DNA from: a virus | Length of the DNA stretch: 28,396 nt | Virus record (IMG/VR): IMGVR_UViG_3300035670_001020 | Location: 1 to 28,396 of that record | Strand: one strand, 5' to 3' | Shown: piece by piece, positions 6,661-15,203 of the stretch | Layout: every line of letters starts with the position of its first letter | Position numbering within the stretch: position 1 is the stretch's first letter | The notes under the pieces: generated by a model | Databases searched by the model: none | Seen by the model: the letters and a program-made list of their open reading frames with translations, nothing else | Told to the model about the DNA's origin: nothing | Program-made: the position numbers and the translations under genes

Positions 6661-6869
6661 TGCTGGTCAGGCTTAAAATCAGAAGCACCCTGGGTTCTGC
6701 TGGGGAGATCGTAGAGGTCTCCTCTAGCAGAGCGCAAGAGTTAAGTCGGGCGGGTTTGGCTTACGAGGTCAAGCCCGTCCAATATGAAACAAAGACTGTT
6801 GAGCCGACTAAGAAGCGAGGAAGGCCGAAGAAATGGAACAGTACCGAACAGTCGTCCTCCCCGCAGTAA
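6660..6869 (+). CDS. Small protein with AT-hook-like tail
   Basis: A 69-residue protein whose ATG overlaps the capsid stop (TAATG), so translation is probably coupled to that of capsid. The first 45 residues (VRLKIRSTLGSAGEIVEVS, then SSRAQELSRAGLAYEV) look like a small beta-rich fold of the kind found next to capsid genes. The tail KKRGRPKKW contains the RGRP core of AT-hook DNA-binding peptides with flanking lysines. The 3' end overlaps the connector gene by 37 bases. No family assignment is certain; a head-associated role is suggested by position alone. Confidence 0.65.
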   Translation: MLVRLKIRSTLGSAGEIVEVSSSRAQELSRAGLAYEVKPVQYETKTVEPTKKRGRPKKWNSTEQSSSPQ

Positions 6870-7438
6870 GAAGCCCAGTCTCCACAAGCGAGCTAGGTGC
6901 ATGGCTTCGCTTAGATTCCGAAGAACAAACCAGCCTGGTCCTGCCCATACTCCTAGAGGCAGCGACCAAGACGGCTATGGATTTCTGCAACCGGTCTTTC
7001 CTAGAGCAGACCGTTCGCGTTCGCTACGATGGATTCCCAGGCTGGGGTACAGAAACCAAGGGACTAGATGCCCTTAACCGCCAGCCGTTCTACTGGATCA
7101 CGCTCCCCTATACGCCTCTCATCTCTGTAGATGAGGTTCGCATCATCGATGAGGATGGTGACTCAGAGATCGTACCGGCGACAGACTACGAGGTAGATCT
7201 GCCTGGTGGCCGCATCAACTTTAAGAAGTTCTTTCCAGCCTTCTCGGATGACGAGATTCTAGAGATCGAATACACCGCTGGGTATGGAACAGAGGGCTGC
7301 GACATTCCCGCAGGCATCAAGATGGGCATTATGAAGATCGCCGCCTGGTCTTATGAGCATCGCGGGGATTGCGATCCTGCAAGCCAGCCGGCGCAGTTCA
7401 AAGAACTTCTGGCCTATAAGGTAATGGACCGCTTGTGA
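6833..7438 (+). CDS. Head-tail connector protein (HK97 gp6/YqbG-like)
   Basis: A 201-residue protein. The start VSTSELGAWLRLDSEEQTSLV, followed by ATKTAMDFCNRSF, is the signature helical bundle of gp6-type connectors, which form a ring under the portal. The middle (PYTPLISVDEVRI, EVDLPGGRINFKKFF) and the Gly-Tyr-rich EYTAGYGTEG segment before the C-terminal helix match the longer versions of the family. Its start lies inside the upstream small gene in another frame, and its stop overlaps the next GTG start. Order and overlap fit a head-completion operon. Confidence 0.88.
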   Translation: MEQYRTVVLPAVRSPVSTSELGAWLRLDSEEQTSLVLPILLEAATKTAMDFCNRSFLEQTVRVRYDGFPGWGTETKGLDALNRQPFYWITLPYTPLISVDEVRIIDEDGDSEIVPATDYEVDLPGGRINFKKFFPAFSDDEILEIEYTAGYGTEGCDIPAGIKMGIMKIAAWSYEHRGDCDPASQPAQFKELLAYKVMDRL

Positions 7439-7773
7439 AGTGCTGCGATCTGACCGCTGGAATGCTTCGCCATTCCGTGACCATCCAGAGGCTTAATCGC
7501 ACTCCAGATGGGGCGGGCGGCTGGACGAAGGATTGGGAAACCATCCTCACCACTAATGCCTATATACGCGTTACAGGCGGCACAGAGCAGAACAGCCAGG
7601 ACAGACTCAACTGGATACAACGGCAGTTCGCCTATATCCGGTATAGCCCGCTGGTGCAGGCTCGAGATCGATTGGTATTCCAGGGCAAGAACTATCAGAT
7701 CCGCAACCTCAACAATGTCGAGTTCCGCAACAAGTACCTCGAGCTTGACCTGGAATCTGGGGTAGCAACGTGA
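7435..7773 (+). CDS. Head closure / head-tail joining protein
   Basis: A 112-residue protein starting at GTG within GTGA, overlapping the connector stop. LRHSVTIQRLNRTPDGAGGW is the characteristic beginning of the phage head-tail joining family (SPP1 gp16-like). LVQARDRLVFQGKNYQIRNLNNVEFRNKYLEL is the conserved end, quoted here only as a region (residues ~75-106). Members are small beta-barrel proteins that plug the connector and receive the tail. Position directly after the gp6-like gene supports this. Confidence 0.85.
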   Translation: MKCCDLTAGMLRHSVTIQRLNRTPDGAGGWTKDWETILTTNAYIRVTGGTEQNSQDRLNWIQRQFAYIRYSPLVQARDRLVFQGKNYQIRNLNNVEFRNKYLELDLESGVAT

Positions 7774-8201
7774 GAATAAGCGCATCTACTACCGGCGGCG
7801 AGCAAGTGATCCGCAACCTTCAGAAATACGGAGACGAGCGGGAGCGCAAGGTCCAAGCGGTAATAGACCTGACTGCTCAGTTAGTGCGTACTGACGCCAT
7901 AAAGAGCATGAAGTCTTCACCGGCAACGGGAAACACATATTATCGTCGCACCATCAAACATACAGCCTCCTCCTCGCCTAACCCGCCGCGCATAGATACG
8001 GGTCGCCTAGCCAACTCTGTAAAGGCGTTAGTCGGCAAGCTAGAGGCTTTTGTGGGAACAGAGGTAATCTACGGGCTTTACCTTGAAACTGGAACGGAAA
8101 AAGGTGGCAAGGAAGCAATAAGTCCTCGTCCTTGGCTATTCCCAGCCTTTGAACGGCAGCGGAGGAACTTTGTAAACCGTCTGCGAAAGGCAATGCAATG
8201 A
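7770..8201 (+). CDS. HK97 gp10-like neck/tail completion protein
   Basis: A 143-residue protein starting at GTG (overlap GTGA with the previous gene). The family pattern is present: a N-terminal helix ending in DLTAQLVRTDAIKSMKSSP, then PRIDTGRLANSVKA, then VIYGLYLETGTEKGG and ISPRPWLFPAFERQR. Proteins of this family complete the head-tail interface. The C-terminal basic helix (RRNFVNRLRKAMQ) is usual. Its stop overlaps the next start. Confidence 0.87.
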   Translation: MRISASTTGGEQVIRNLQKYGDERERKVQAVIDLTAQLVRTDAIKSMKSSPATGNTYYRRTIKHTASSSPNPPRIDTGRLANSVKALVGKLEAFVGTEVIYGLYLETGTEKGGKEAISPRPWLFPAFERQRRNFVNRLRKAMQ

Positions 8202-8617
8202 ACGCAGAGCTAGAGATACAGAAGGCCATCTATGATGTTCTGGCAAATGACTACACCCTATCTAATATGGTTACTGGTGTCTATGACTCCGTCCCGCAGG
8301 CAGAAGACGCAGGATCGGATGTAGCGTTTCCTTATGTGACCATCGGAGACGATACGGCTCTGGACTGGAACACGGACACCAGCAACGGCAAAGAGGCGAC
8401 GATCACGGTGCATTCCTGGTCGCGCTATCGTGGCCGGTCAGAGGTAAAAGAAATACAGGGCGCAATATATGAGGCTTTGCATCTAGCGAATATCCCCGTG
8501 CAGGGCTACAATCTAGTGGAATGTTGGTCGGAGTATTCGGAAACATTAGTAGACCCCGATGGCTTGACCAGGCATGGTGTACAGCGGTTCCGACTGATTA
8601 TTGATAAGGAGATTTGA
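8198..8617 (+). CDS. Tail terminator-like protein (DUF3168 type)
   Basis: A 139-residue protein with an ATG overlapping the previous stop. ELEIQKAIYDVLANDYTL, FPYVTIGDDTALDW and ATITVHSWSRYRGRSEVKEI followed by IYEALH are characteristic of the DUF3168 family, which caps the tail tube and sets the head-tail junction. Length and position between the gp10-like gene and the major tail protein match this role. Confidence 0.83.
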   Translation: MNAELEIQKAIYDVLANDYTLSNMVTGVYDSVPQAEDAGSDVAFPYVTIGDDTALDWNTDTSNGKEATITVHSWSRYRGRSEVKEIQGAIYEALHLANIPVQGYNLVECWSEYSETLVDPDGLTRHGVQRFRLIIDKEI

Positions 8618-8619
8618 TT

Positions 8620-9009
8620 ATGGCTGCGGCTTCTGGACGAGAACTAAAGATTCTCAAAAACAATGTGGTGATTGCTGGGGTCCGCACTAAGACCGTGGCC
8701 ATCGCTGGTGCGCCTGTAGATGTAACGACCGACGACGATTCGGGCTTTCGTACCATGCTCGATGAGGCCGGTACTTATACCATCGACCTCTCTGTTGAAG
8801 GCGTGACCAAAGACCAGGTTCTTCTCGACATCATCGGCGCAGCTGGCTCTTATATGCTGACCGACATTACCGTCGAATTTCCTGATGGCGCAAATATCTC
8901 GGGCGATTTCTTCTTGGCTTCCTTTGAGCAGTCTGGCGAATATGCAGACGCGGTGACCTTCTCCGCTTCGCTGCAATCGTCTGGTGGTTGGACTTACAAC
9001 GCCAGCTGA
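8620..9009 (+). CDS. Major tail (tube) protein
   Basis: A 129-residue protein. The ATG at 8620 has AAGGAG eight bases upstream and is preferred to the TTG at 8614. It is beta-rich, with GRELKILKNNVVIAGVRT at the start, DVTTDDDSGFRTMLDEAGT in the middle and GDFFLASFEQSGEYADAVTF before the end. This pattern is seen in TP901-1-like tail tube proteins, which stack in hexameric rings. It sits immediately before the chaperone pair and tape measure, the standard place for the tube gene. Its stop overlaps the next ATG (TGATG). Confidence 0.85.
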   Translation: MAAASGRELKILKNNVVIAGVRTKTVAIAGAPVDVTTDDDSGFRTMLDEAGTYTIDLSVEGVTKDQVLLDIIGAAGSYMLTDITVEFPDGANISGDFFLASFEQSGEYADAVTFSASLQSSGGWTYNAS

Positions 9010-9362
9010 TGAATATATTCGAGGACGTATCTCTTACCTGGAATGGGGTCGAGCATAAGATAGAAGCAGGCAAGATCATGGGCGCGATTGCCGTAATAGA
9101 AGAAGTCGTGACCCTGCAAGAGCTTGCGGAATATGCAACAACTGGCAAGACCCCACTCAGTAAGCTAGCAATGGCGTTTGGTTCGGTTCTTAGGTACGCA
9201 GGAGCAAACGTCAAGGATGAGGAAGTGTATGCGGGGATGTTCCAAGGGGCGGGCCAGAACTCAGCAATCCAGAGTCTTTCTGTCCTGCTCTCGATGATGA
9301 TCCCGCAGACGGTAGTAAAGACCCCAAAGGAAGAAGCCGCGCCAACGGGCGGCAGCAATTAG
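9009..9362 (+). CDS. Tail assembly chaperone, short form (gpG-like)
   Basis: A 117-residue protein, ATG overlapping the tube gene stop. VSLTWNGVEHKIEAGKIMGA and VVTLQELAEYATTGKTPLS resemble GTA gp10-type chaperones. Such chaperones coat the tape measure protein before tube polymerisation. The gene lies just before the tape measure, and a -1 slippery heptamer occurs near its 3' end, so a fraction of ribosomes probably make the longer form described below. An in-frame TTG at 8988 is inside the tube gene and has no ribosome-binding site. Confidence 0.82.
   Translation: MNIFEDVSLTWNGVEHKIEAGKIMGAIAVIEEVVTLQELAEYATTGKTPLSKLAMAFGSVLRYAGANVKDEEVYAGMFQGAGQNSAIQSLSVLLSMMIPQTVVKTPKEEAAPTGGSN
9323..9353 (+). 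promoter_or_regulatory. Programmed -1 ribosomal frameshift signal
   Basis: CCCAAAG (9323-9329) fits the X-XXY-YYZ heptamer exactly in the zero frame (acC CCA AAG). Six bases later comes a GC-rich hairpin: GCCGCGCC (9336-9343), loop AAC, GGGCGGC (9347-9353), with one bulged G. Slippery site, spacer and stem-loop match the standard architecture, and the gene position is where tailed phages use it (lambda G/GT). Confidence 0.82.
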
Positions 9363-9514
9363 TCAAGGAGTCTTATAAGGTCGCCGTTGGTGCGTGGGGC
9401 ATACAGCCTTCGGAGTTCTGGCGTATGCACCCAGCAGAGTTTTGGTGGCTAGTAGATGCAAGGTGTCCACCACAAGAGGACAAATGGGAATCTTTGTATA
9501 GGATGCTGACATGA
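9329..9514 (+). CDS. Tail assembly chaperone, -1 frame extension (gpGT-like C-terminal part)
   Basis: After slippage at 9323-9329 translation continues in the -1 frame to TGA at 9512-9514, adding 61 residues to the first 107 for a 168-residue protein. The extension contains VGAWGIQPSEFWRMHPAEFW followed by WLVDARCPP. Its duplicated P-x-E-F-W motif is characteristic of second chaperone domains in phages and gene transfer agents. The frame has no good initiation codon of its own: the only ATGs fall inside or after the motif. Frameshifting is therefore the best explanation. It overlaps the tape measure start by four bases (ATGA). Confidence 0.8.
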   Translation, partial: GRSRANGRQQLVKESYKVAVGAWGIQPSEFWRMHPAEFWWLVDARCPPQEDKWESLYRMLT

Positions 9515-11340
9515 GTGAGATCGGAGCGTTAAGCGTAAGAATTGGCGCAGACACCGCCGATCTAACCAAAGGTCTGAACCAGGCCAAGGATGGCATCAAG
9601 TCTTTCGAGGATGCCAGCGATAAGCTAGGAAGCACACTAAAAAGCCTCTTTGCCGTTATCTCTGTCGGCGCAATAGCGGGGTTTACTAAGCAGGTCATAG
9701 ACGCGGCAGACGCGCTAAACGACCTTTCTGAGCGCACAGGCATATCTGTAGATGAGCTTTCCCGTCTGCAATATGCGGCGCAATTGTCCGATGTCTCCTT
9801 GGGGGAACTACAAGGAAGCCTAAACGCTCTCACCCGCAACATGAGCGCAGCCTCGATGGGTACGGGTGAGGCAGATCAGGCATTCAAACTCTTAGGCATA
9901 AGCTATAAGACGGCCACAGGGGAACTTAGAAATTCCAACGAGGTATTGCTAGACCTCGCAGACGCATTCTCTCAGTTTGAGGATGGCGCGAATAAAAACG
10001 CTCTAGCCCTTGCCATATTCGGCAAGTCGGCCACAACCATGATCCCGCTGCTCAATCAAGGCAGAGATGGGATCAAGGGCATGGGCCAGGAGCTTGATGC
10101 TCTAGGTGGAACGATAACCCCAGAAGCCGCTAGAGCCGCTGGTGAGTTCAATGACAACCTAGATCGGATGCGGGTTTCGTTGCGTGGCGTGACGATGGCA
10201 TTTGCCAACGAATTATTGCCAATGTTGACAACATTTACCAACCAGATCCTTATAGCCCAGAAAAACGCCTTATCGTTCTTTGACAAACTAGAACTTGGCA
10301 TTCGATCACCATTTAAGAACTACCAAGAACTTATAAAGAGCATCGACAAAGAACTAGAAGGATTTACCGGCAGAGAAAATACTAGGGCAGCACAATCTCG
10401 AGTCGCGTCTCTGCAACGGCAGCGGGCCTATTACGTTGAGCTTGCCCAACTGGAAGCATTAGGAAAAGCAGGATCGGATGTATTCGATCGGCATCTGCGT
10501 CAAACCACTACAGGCAAGAAGGCTGCGCCGATATTGGTAGACCCGAACGCCACAAAGGTAGAACGCGACGTAATGAACGAGCACGTTATCGCCTACCTAG
10601 AGATGCAGCAGAAGATTCGCGAAGAACAAGAAAGATACCGAGAGCAACTCCAATCTAGGGTTGAGTCTGTAAGACAAGGCTTACTAGATGAGCGAACTGC
10701 CATCATAGAAGACGAAGCAGAAAAGAGAAAGATCCTAGACGAAGCAAATGCAATCGGCTTAATGTCAGACGAAGCCCACGCGCAGGCAAGGATCGAACTC
10801 GAGCAACAAACGCAAGACCGATTGAACGAGATTCGCAAGCGCAGCATGACGGAACTAGAGAAGTTCCAGCAGATGAGCTATGCGAATCAAGTAAAGACTG
10901 TCTCTCAATCTCTTATCCAGATGACACAAGCTGTTACCCGCGAAAGCCGAGCGATGTTCAACATCAACAAGGCAGCGAGTATTGCTAACGCCATCGTCTC
11001 TACCTATGAGGGTATCAACAAGGCTTTGTCTGCCTACCCGCCCCCGATCTCTTTTGCTATGGCTGCGGCGCAGGCTGCGGCTGGCTTTGCCAATGTGCGA
11101 GCCATTGCCTCTCAGCAATTCGGATCTGCTACTGCCGCCCCTTCTGTATCAGCTGCAACGCCCGTCGGTGCGACCGCGGTTTCTCCTGTCGCTGCTGCTG
11201 GTGGCGGTGGTGGCGGTGGTGCTGGCCAAGTAGTGACAATCAACCTTACAGGTGAGATATTCGGTCGTGAGCAGGTGCGCGGTCTTATCGGACAAATAAA
11301 TGAGGCCATCTCTGATGGTGCGGTACTGAGGTTGCAATGA
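9511..11340 (+). CDS. Tape measure protein
   Basis: A 609-residue protein, ATG overlapping the chaperone extension stop. GALSVRIGADTADLTKGLNQ is a typical tape measure start. A hydrophobic stretch (SLFAVISVGAIAGF) follows, then ADALNDLSERTGISVDELS and the ALAIFGKSATTMIPLL region of lambda-like tape measures. Residues ~365-465 are a charged coiled coil. The C-terminus holds a hydrophobic Ala-rich segment (~485-530) and Gly-rich linkers before REQVRGLIGQINEA. The tape measure sets tail length; at roughly 0.15 nm per residue a tail near 90 nm is expected. That figure is inferred from the general rule. It also passes into the host envelope during ejection. Confidence 0.93.
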   Translation: MSEIGALSVRIGADTADLTKGLNQAKDGIKSFEDASDKLGSTLKSLFAVISVGAIAGFTKQVIDAADALNDLSERTGISVDELSRLQYAAQLSDVSLGELQGSLNALTRNMSAASMGTGEADQAFKLLGISYKTATGELRNSNEVLLDLADAFSQFEDGANKNALALAIFGKSATTMIPLLNQGRDGIKGMGQELDALGGTITPEAARAAGEFNDNLDRMRVSLRGVTMAFANELLPMLTTFTNQILIAQKNALSFFDKLELGIRSPFKNYQELIKSIDKELEGFTGRENTRAAQSRVASLQRQRAYYVELAQLEALGKAGSDVFDRHLRQTTTGKKAAPILVDPNATKVERDVMNEHVIAYLEMQQKIREEQERYREQLQSRVESVRQGLLDERTAIIEDEAEKRKILDEANAIGLMSDEAHAQARIELEQQTQDRLNEIRKRSMTELEKFQQMSYANQVKTVSQSLIQMTQAVTRESRAMFNINKAASIANAIVSTYEGINKALSAYPPPISFAMAAAQAAAGFANVRAIASQQFGSATAAPSVSAATPVGATAVSPVAAAGGGGGGGAGQVVTINLTGEIFGREQVRGLIGQINEAISDGAVLRLQ

Positions 11341-12128
11341 TCGTCATACAAAGCGGATACAGCCCCACCATACCTCTTACCCATTCTCGGATAGGGCATA
11401 GCACCATCACGCGCACAGGGACCGCTACGGCTTCGTCTACGGCCACAGGATTCTCTGCCGATGCCCCGCTAAATGGCTTGACCTACGAATACTGGAAGCC
11501 GACTTCTCTGCCTGCAACTTGGGCTGTAGACGCGGGAACCTCTACGGCGGTCAACTATTGCGGGATCGCCGCGCATACCTTGGGAAGCTCAAGCTCGACG
11601 GTAACGGTGCAGTATTCCACCGACAACTCTAGCTGGACGACCGTAGACTCTACGACTCCGACGGATGACTCCCCGATCTTCTTCCTCTTTACTTCTGTCT
11701 CTGCTCGCTACTGGCGCATCTCTATATCTGGATCGGTTGCTCCTGCTGTCGGCGTGGTCTATTTCGGGACTAGCCTGGATATGCAGAGACCTTGCTACTC
11801 AGGTCTAAACCCCATCAACTTCTCCCGCGAAACGGTGATTCGCACGAATCGCTCGGAGGGTGGGCAGTTCCTTGGGCGGTCAATCATTCGCCAAGGCTCG
11901 AGTATGAGTGTTGGCTTTAGGCATCTGGACTACTCTTGGTACAAGACGAACTTCGACCCGTTCGTTGAGGATGCTTTGCGCTATCCGTTCTTCTTTGCCT
12001 GGAGGCCGCTGGGCTACCCAGAGACGATTGGACTGGTTTGGACTACAGAGGACATAAAGCCCAGCACGATGGGTATAAGGGATCTGGTCGAGGTTTCTTT
12101 CGGCATGGTGGGGCTGGCAATTGAGTGA
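11337..12128 (+). CDS. Minor tail protein, distal-tail-like, with discoidin-like domain
   Basis: A 263-residue protein overlapping the tape measure stop (ATGA). Residues ~30-150 resemble an F5/8 type C (discoidin-like) beta-sandwich: GLTYEYWKPTSLPATWAVD, VNYCGIAAHTLGSSSSTV, WTTVDS and ARYWRISISG. Such domains often bind carbohydrates. The C-terminal third (RTNRSEGGQFLGRSIIRQGS, then FFAWRPLGYPETIGLVW and LVEVSFGMVGLAIE) looks like the part of distal tail proteins that caps the tube. Position between tape measure and hub fits. The family is not certain. Confidence 0.72.
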   Translation: MIVIQSGYSPTIPLTHSRIGHSTITRTGTATASSTATGFSADAPLNGLTYEYWKPTSLPATWAVDAGTSTAVNYCGIAAHTLGSSSSTVTVQYSTDNSSWTTVDSTTPTDDSPIFFLFTSVSARYWRISISGSVAPAVGVVYFGTSLDMQRPCYSGLNPINFSRETVIRTNRSEGGQFLGRSIIRQGSSMSVGFRHLDYSWYKTNFDPFVEDALRYPFFFAWRPLGYPETIGLVWTTEDIKPSTMGIRDLVEVSFGMVGLAIE

Positions 12129-14484
12129 GACCACAGAAGGCCGTGAGCCATTCATCGCGGTTCAGATAGACCAAGACTTCTGCACCCGCACCTACGGTGT
12201 AGCACCTTGCACAGCTGCAACACCAGGGAACAAATGCTTTAACACCCTGGCGACTTGCCAAGACACGGCGAACTATGAGAAGGGCGAGCGCACGATCTCG
12301 TTCTGTAAGCCCGCCTCTAATATCCCAAAAAACCAGAACTTGATTCCTAGCGTGGCGTCTGTATCTACCGCACCGACAAAGATCAACCCTACAAATCAGG
12401 ACCGCAATAGTTCTCCGCTAGGCCAAAGGGCTGCGGCAACTATCGTCTTCGATGACCACCCGCACTCCGACTTCTTAGTTGATCCTTATCTATCCGACAG
12501 AAACTATGACCCGCTAGAGCGTGGAACCTTCTGGTCTAAATGGGTCGCAAGAAATCCGTACTATCAGAATCGCCCATTACGCATATACGAGCAGTATTTG
12601 GATGACTATCCAGATATAGAAGTGGTGGGGCAATCTGGTGCTGGAGGATCTACAAGCACGACGATCACGATGCCAAGCGGGTTGAAAAAGAACGATGTGA
12701 TTTTTTTGTTCGCTGGGTGCGACGGTTCAAATCCAAGTTTGCCATCTGGCTATACGAGCGTTGGCGAATACACATCTGGTTTACAGTTTGCCCGCCTTTC
12801 TTATAAGGTGGTCGGAAACACTATAGACACATCCGTGACTTTTACGGGACTGGTTGCAACGGCTGGAATCGTTCTAGTGCTGAGAAATATCGAGCTTTCA
12901 ACAATAAATGTTGTGTCTTCTGGTTTGACTACAGGGATGCCTAACCCGCCATCTCAGTCAACTGTTTTTCAAAACGGTCTTTGTATAGCGGCTGGATTTT
13001 TAGATGATGACAACGTCGCCTCTAGCGTAACTGCTCCCGCTGGATTTACTGATCTCATTACCGCAGAAGCAACGGTTCTCGGGCAGACGGTAATGCTGGC
13101 TAGGCAAGTAACAACCTCCACAACGACAATAGACCCTGCTGCATTTGGTGGAAGCGGAAGCGATTACAACATCGGCTTGACCATAAGCATATCTAGGCCC
13201 ACTTCTTTTTCGTTTGATGCTAACAAGGTAAGGTCTTACTTTATAGATTCCGTACAAGGCCCAGATTCTAATGGCCGAGTTCAGATCGTCGCTAAAGACC
13301 CGCTAAAGCTCGCAGATCGGCAGAAGGCGCAAGTCCCTGCTCCTAGTACCGGAACACTCAGGATCGCCATCAACACCACAGACACGACTATAGACATCGG
13401 TTTGGCGGTGCTTGCTGATTACCCTGCGCCTGGGATCGTTCGTATAGATGACGAACTCATAACCTATACGACCTCTGCCATCACAACGATAAGCAGCGTG
13501 GACTATGTGCGCCTGACCGGAGTTACCAGGGCGACGAATGGATCTATTGCAGACGATCACGATGCCGGAACGCTGGTGCAGATTTGTACCGAGTACGACG
13601 ACGAACCCATTTGGGATGTGATCTATGATCTGCTGACGAACTACGCGGGAATAGATACCTCATTCATTCCTTACTCGGACTGGCAATCAGAAGGGACAGT
13701 CTGGCTTGCCCAGTTCAATGTCTCAGCAATCCTCTCGCAGCCTAAAGGCGTGGGTGAAGTATTAGGCGAGATCCTCCAGCAAGTGCTCTTATACATCTGG
13801 TGGGATGAGCGCGACCAAGAGATCAAGCTCCGCGCCATTCGACCGCTTATCGGTACGGCTCCGACCTTCACCGACGATGCCAACATCATCGAGAACACGG
13901 TCTCGCTGACGACTGATCCTAAGAATCGCGTCTCTCAGATCTGGGTCTACTGGGACCAGAACAACAAAGCCGAGGATGTAGAAAAAGAGAGCAACTACAA
14001 AAAGCTGCGGATTCGTGCCGATCTGGACGCAGAAAGCGCAGAAAAGTATGGCGAATCGCGTGTGAGAAAGATCTATGCCAGGTGGATTCAGAACGATGCC
14101 CAGGCGATAAACCTATCTGCTCGCTTGCTTGGTGCGTCTTTCGAGAACCCGAAGATCCTAAAGCTACGGGTAGACGCTAAAGATCGCGCAGTCTGGACTG
14201 CCGATGTCGTTGATATATTGCACAGGAATATAGTAGATTTCACAGGATCGCCAACGCTTGAGAGGTATCAAGTCTTGAGCGTGGAGGAAGTATTACCAGG
14301 CGAGGTGGTGCAATATGAGATGCAGAGGTTTATCTTCAAAGGTACGCGCTTTGGTTTCTATCAAGACGAGTACGCACCAGACTTTGTATACGCAACCCAA
14401 GACGAGATAGATGGAAATGCGGCTTGGTATTCAGACGAGAACGGGCTTATGCCTGACGGATCATCAGGATGGGAGTATCAATAA
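12121..14484 (+). CDS. Tail hub / tip protein with inserted beta-sandwich domain
   Basis: A 787-residue protein starting at TTG, overlapping the previous gene by 8 bases. The first 65 residues carry five cysteines (21, 30, 39, 46, 62), recalling the Cys-rich hub domain of GTA-like tails. RPLRIYEQYLDDYPD (to ~165) and FIDSVQGPDSNGRVQIVAKD (from ~374) look like one hub domain split by about 200 residues. Those residues begin VVGQSGAGGSTSTTITMPSG and read as a secreted-type beta sandwich. Residues ~430-480 (IVRIDDELITYTT and VRLTGVTRATNGS) and ~640-740 continue the tail-tip fold, with QYEMQRFIFKGTRFGFYQDE near the end. The hub closes the tail and contacts the cell surface; the insert may be an adhesin module. 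Confidence 0.75.
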   Translation: MSETTEGREPFIAVQIDQDFCTRTYGVAPCTAATPGNKCFNTLATCQDTANYEKGERTISFCKPASNIPKNQNLIPSVASVSTAPTKINPTNQDRNSSPLGQRAAATIVFDDHPHSDFLVDPYLSDRNYDPLERGTFWSKWVARNPYYQNRPLRIYEQYLDDYPDIEVVGQSGAGGSTSTTITMPSGLKKNDVIFLFAGCDGSNPSLPSGYTSVGEYTSGLQFARLSYKVVGNTIDTSVTFTGLVATAGIVLVLRNIELSTINVVSSGLTTGMPNPPSQSTVFQNGLCIAAGFLDDDNVASSVTAPAGFTDLITAEATVLGQTVMLARQVTTSTTTIDPAAFGGSGSDYNIGLTISISRPTSFSFDANKVRSYFIDSVQGPDSNGRVQIVAKDPLKLADRQKAQVPAPSTGTLRIAINTTDTTIDIGLAVLADYPAPGIVRIDDELITYTTSAITTISSVDYVRLTGVTRATNGSIADDHDAGTLVQICTEYDDEPIWDVIYDLLTNYAGIDTSFIPYSDWQSEGTVWLAQFNVSAILSQPKGVGEVLGEILQQVLLYIWWDERDQEIKLRAIRPLIGTAPTFTDDANIIENTVSLTTDPKNRVSQIWVYWDQNNKAEDVEKESNYKKLRIRADLDAESAEKYGESRVRKIYARWIQNDAQAINLSARLLGASFENPKILKLRVDAKDRAVWTADVVDILHRNIVDFTGSPTLERYQVLSVEEVLPGEVVQYEMQRFIFKGTRFGFYQDEYAPDFVYATQDEIDGNAAWYSDENGLMPDGSSGWEYQ

Positions 14485-15198
14485 ATGGCAACGTGGACCA
14501 ATGTATTAGATAGCAACCTAGAGCCAGGCGATCCTATACGCTCGGTAGACATTATTGCCATAAAGGACAACACGACCGCATTAGCAGAAGGCGCAAGTGG
14601 CGCACCTGAGATCTATCAGAAGGCAACACAGTTCTCGGCCAAGGCTCAAGTCTTTACTAGCAATGGAACCTTTACGATTCCGACAGGAGTTACGCGGTTA
14701 AAGGTTACTGTTGTTGGTGGTGGTGGAGGTGGTGGAAATAGTTGGCCGTTTTGTGGTGGAGCGCCTGGGGCCGGAGGTGGTGGAGGAGGCACTGCTATAA
14801 AATGGTTAACTGTTACGGGTGGAACTCTTTCAGTAACTGTCGGTGCTGGAGGTGCAGCAACATCTTCTGGTTCAACATCGTCAGTTGCCTCTGGAACTCA
14901 AAGCATAACAACCATATCAGCAACAGGAGGCGCTGCTGGAACTAGTAGTAGTGGTGGTGTTGTACCAGGAGGCGCTGGAGGGTTGGGTTCAAATGGCGAT
15001 CTTAATATTGGAGGGTCTGGAGGATCAGTAGGATTCGGTCTTGGTGGAGAAGGAGGCTCTTCAACATTGGGAGGAGGGGCGCAAGCTCCTTCAGTAACTG
15101 GAGTTGCTGGACGTCCGTATGGTGGCGGCGGTAGCGGCGCTAATTATGCACAATCTTCAGGAGCAGGTGCCGCAGGCGTAGTTATTTTTGAATGGTGA
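14485..15198 (+). CDS. Glycine-rich tail adhesin
   Basis: A 237-residue protein starting at the ATG right after the hub stop. An N-terminal segment (MATWTNVLDSNLEPGDPIRS) that probably anchors to the tail is followed by FTSNGTFTIPTGVTRLKVTV. Long glycine-rich runs then separate short beta strands to the end (GAAGVVIFEW). This layout is common in phage receptor-binding tips; the glycine stretches can form packed polyglycine II helices as in gp38-type adhesins. The specificity loops would be the variable Gly/Ser segments. Codons are simple GGT/GGA repeats, which may favour slippage and rapid variation. Confidence 0.72.
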   Translation: MATWTNVLDSNLEPGDPIRSVDIIAIKDNTTALAEGASGAPEIYQKATQFSAKAQVFTSNGTFTIPTGVTRLKVTVVGGGGGGGNSWPFCGGAPGAGGGGGGTAIKWLTVTGGTLSVTVGAGGAATSSGSTSSVASGTQSITTISATGGAAGTSSSGGVVPGGAGGLGSNGDLNIGGSGGSVGFGLGGEGGSSTLGGGAQAPSVTGVAGRPYGGGGSGANYAQSSGAGAAGVVIFEW

Positions 15199-15203
15199 TA
15201 AAT

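Noticed and set aside
9363-9510. Separate small gene with its own start after the first chaperone
   Set aside because: The only in-frame ATGs fall inside or after the P-x-E-F-W repeat, and no ribosome-binding site is present; the -1 frameshift explains the coding signal better.
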